Origin: Akkermansiaceae bacterium
Lineage (GTDB): Bacteria; Verrucomicrobiota; Verrucomicrobiia; Verrucomicrobiales; Akkermansiaceae
Direction of reading: 5' to 3'
DNA: 16,390 bases
Assembly (NCBI GenBank): GCA_018676385.1
Contig: JABHEX010000334.1
Span: 1 to 16,390 of the forward strand
The notes under the pieces were generated by a model that made no database searches, was not told where the DNA came from, and worked only from the letters and a program-made list of their open reading frames with translations. Below, one piece after another: positions 14,797-16,390 of this stretch (its first letter is position 1; every line of letters starts with the position of its first letter). A program made the position numbers and the translations under genes.

Positions 14797-16390
14797 ATGG
14801 CTATTCGGATATTTATTTTCTCCCTGCTCTGCACCGCTTCAGCTATCGCTAACGATAAACCCAACATCCTCTGGATCACCTCCGAGGACAACGACTACGG
14901 CTGGCTCGGGTGTTACGGAAACAAGCAGGCAAAAACTCCCCGACTCGATAAGCTTGCCGCCGGAGGACTGCTCTTCAAACACGCCTACTCAAACGCACCC
15001 GTATGCGCCGTCGCGCGCTCAACGATCCTGAACGGCGCCTACGCCCCCACCATGGGCACCCAACACATGCGCAGTCGGCACGCCATTGCCAAAAAATACA
15101 AACCTTACGTTTCCTACCTCAAGTCCCAGGGATACTACTGCACAAATCGATCAAAAACCGACTACAACTTCGCCGGTAACGACAAGACCATCTGGGACGC
15201 ATGCTCAGGAAAAGCCCACTACAAAAACCGACCGAAAGGCACTCCCTTCTTCTCCATCTTCAATCTCACCGTCTCCCACGAGAGCTCACTGTTTAACCGT
15301 AAGAAGAAATCTGGCAAAACCAGACTCGATCCCGCCAAAGTCACACTCCGCCCCTACCTCCCCGATCTCCCTGGCATTCGCAGCGACGTTGCCCACTACC
15401 ACGACATCATTACCAACCTCGATTCCCAGATCGGAAAAATCCTCGACAACCTCGCCGCCGACGGGCTCGATGAAGACACCATCATTTTCTATTACGGCGA
15501 TCACGGTGGCATCACCCCACGTGGCAAACGCTACCTTAAAGACACCGGCACCCACATCCCGATGCTGGTGCATGTCCCCAAAAAATGGCAGCATCTCTCA
15601 CCCTTCAAGCTGGGAAGCAAAATCGACGAAACAGTTGCATTCGTCGACCTCGCCCCCACTCTGCTTTCGCTGATAGGATTGGAAAAACCCGAGCAGATGC
15701 AGGGACGTGCATTTCTGGGCTCAAAACGTGAAGAGCCAGGCAAGGACGACGTCGAGTTTCTCTACGCCGATCGGTTCGATGAAATCTACGGCATGCGTCG
15801 CCGCATCACAGATGGCCGCTGGAAATACATTCGCCGGTTCACTCCTCACCTGCCTGCCGCGCCCTACAGCTATTATCAATTTGGTCAAGACGGATGGAAA
15901 GATTGGCAGAAAGCCTGGAAAGACGGCAAACTAACAGGTCGATATAAAACCATATGGGAGCCCAACCAGCCGGTCGAGGAGCTCTTCGATACACACGCCG
16001 ACCCGTGGGAGGTTAAAAACCTCGCCACTGATCCAGCGCATGTTGAACGTTTGCAGAATATGCGCGCATGTCTCAAAAAAACCATGATCAAGGTGAACGA
16101 CACCGGCATCATCCCAGAACCCATGTTCAGCGAACTCGCAGACGGCAAAACCGTCACCAGCTACGCGGCATCACGGAAAAAAGACATGCCCGCACTCGTC
16201 GATCTGGCATTCAAGGCATCTGCCCGAAATCCCAAAAACTTGCCACAATTTATCTCGCTGCTCAAATCAGAGGACCCGGTCCAACGCTACTTGGCGACTC
16301 TCGGCTGCGTGATCCTTGGCAAAAAATCCTCCACCGCGGAAAACGATCTGAATCAATTACTCGACGACAAACACTCCGCCATCCGCGTGC
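14797..16390 (+). CDS. Exported sulfatase (alkaline-phosphatase superfamily) with HEAT-like C-terminal region, cut by the window
   Basis: An open frame runs to the right edge (531 residues visible). A signal peptide (MAIRIFIFSLLCTASAIA) leads to the sulfatase domain: PNILWITSEDNDYGWLGCYG (22-41) with metal-binding Asp31, the active-site segment NAPVCAVARSTILNG (66-80) with candidate formylglycine Cys70, YYGDHGG (232-238) with Asp235 and His236, and KDTGTHIP (248-255) with the conserved Lys248. The family hydrolyses sulfate esters, or N-sulfates in heparan N-sulfatase-like members, which this most resembles by its SEDN and GTQHMRS motifs. From about residue 465 on, the sequence turns into HEAT-like helical repeats (LLKSEDPVQRYLATLGCVIL), common in Verrucomicrobia sulfatases. 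The signature has Val where the canonical CxPxR has Pro. ATG 14797 is preferred, with GAGA 9 bp upstream; ATG 14788 is an alternative. Confidence 0.9.
   Translation, partial: MAIRIFIFSLLCTASAIANDKPNILWITSEDNDYGWLGCYGNKQAKTPRLDKLAAGGLLFKHAYSNAPVCAVARSTILNGAYAPTMGTQHMRSRHAIAKKYKPYVSYLKSQGYYCTNRSKTDYNFAGNDKTIWDACSGKAHYKNRPKGTPFFSIFNLTVSHESSLFNRKKKSGKTRLDPAKVTLRPYLPDLPGIRSDVAHYHDIITNLDSQIGKILDNLAADGLDEDTIIFYYGDHGGITPRGKRYLKDTGTHIPMLVHVPKKWQHLSPFKLGSKIDETVAFVDLAPTLLSLIGLEKPEQMQGRAFLGSKREEPGKDDVEFLYADRFDEIYGMRRRITDGRWKYIRRFTPHLPAAPYSYYQFGQDGWKDWQKAWKDGKLTGRYKTIWEPNQPVEELFDTHADPWEVKNLATDPAHVERLQNMRACLKKTMIKVNDTGIIPEPMFSELADGKTVTSYAASRKKDMPALVDLAFKASARNPKNLPQFISLLKSEDPVQRYLATLGCVILGKKSSTAENDLNQLLDDKHSAIRV

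Noticed and set aside
15086..15673. 195-residue plus-strand frame inside the sulfatase
   Set aside because: Ser/Thr/Pro-rich shadow in another frame; the sulfatase frame has clear family motifs through the whole stretch.
1..16390. CRISPR array, rRNA or tRNA genes
   Set aside because: No regularly spaced direct repeats and no rRNA- or tRNA-like sequence was noticed. The spacers are short and mostly explained by palindromes.

Overview
The window reads as a chromosomal segment of a Verrucomicrobia-type bacterium (order Verrucomicrobiales is my best guess; a planctomycete is less likely). The signs are a DUF1549/DUF1553 gene paired with a Tat-exported DUF1501 gene, a one-enzyme sulfatase with a helical-repeat tail, many exported proteins, weak or absent Shine-Dalgarno sequences, and a 937-residue alanyl-tRNA synthetase. 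The taxonomy is inferred from gene content, not from a marker search.

Layout from left to right. On the minus strand lie a ParA-type ATPase (338-1108) and, 3 bp downstream of it, an unrecognised acidic protein that runs off the left edge (1-334). Diverging from them on the plus strand are a degenerate YyaL/DUF255-like lipoprotein (1227-3494) and an exported helical protein (3523-4707). Next come hisB and hisH (4794-6020), two steps of histidine synthesis, followed by a 256-bp AT-rich spacer with several inverted repeats. Then comes an export module: DUF1549/DUF1553 (6277-8301), DUF1501 (8356-9672) and an exported alpha/beta hydrolase (9810-10760). Two related copies of a palindromic intergenic repeat bracket the hydrolase. 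Convergent to it, on the minus strand, are alaS (10860-13673) and, upstream of alaS, a TIGR04348/SenB-like glycosyltransferase (13746-14675). Diverging from the latter is a sulfatase (14797 to the right edge, open).

Functional reading: hisB-hisH and alaS are housekeeping genes. The DUF1549-DUF1501 pair, the hydrolase and the sulfatase are the kind of exported set that Verrucomicrobia and Planctomycetes use on complex, often sulfated, organic matter; the substrate cannot be read from the sequence. No complete new multi-gene system is evident. The most noteworthy items are the REP-like repeat pair with compensating stem changes, the SenB-like glycosyltransferase without visible senA or senC partners, the YyaL homologue without its CxxC motif, and the sulfatase with Val in place of Pro in its active-site signature.

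There are no rRNA or tRNA genes, CRISPR arrays or transposase genes that I can see.
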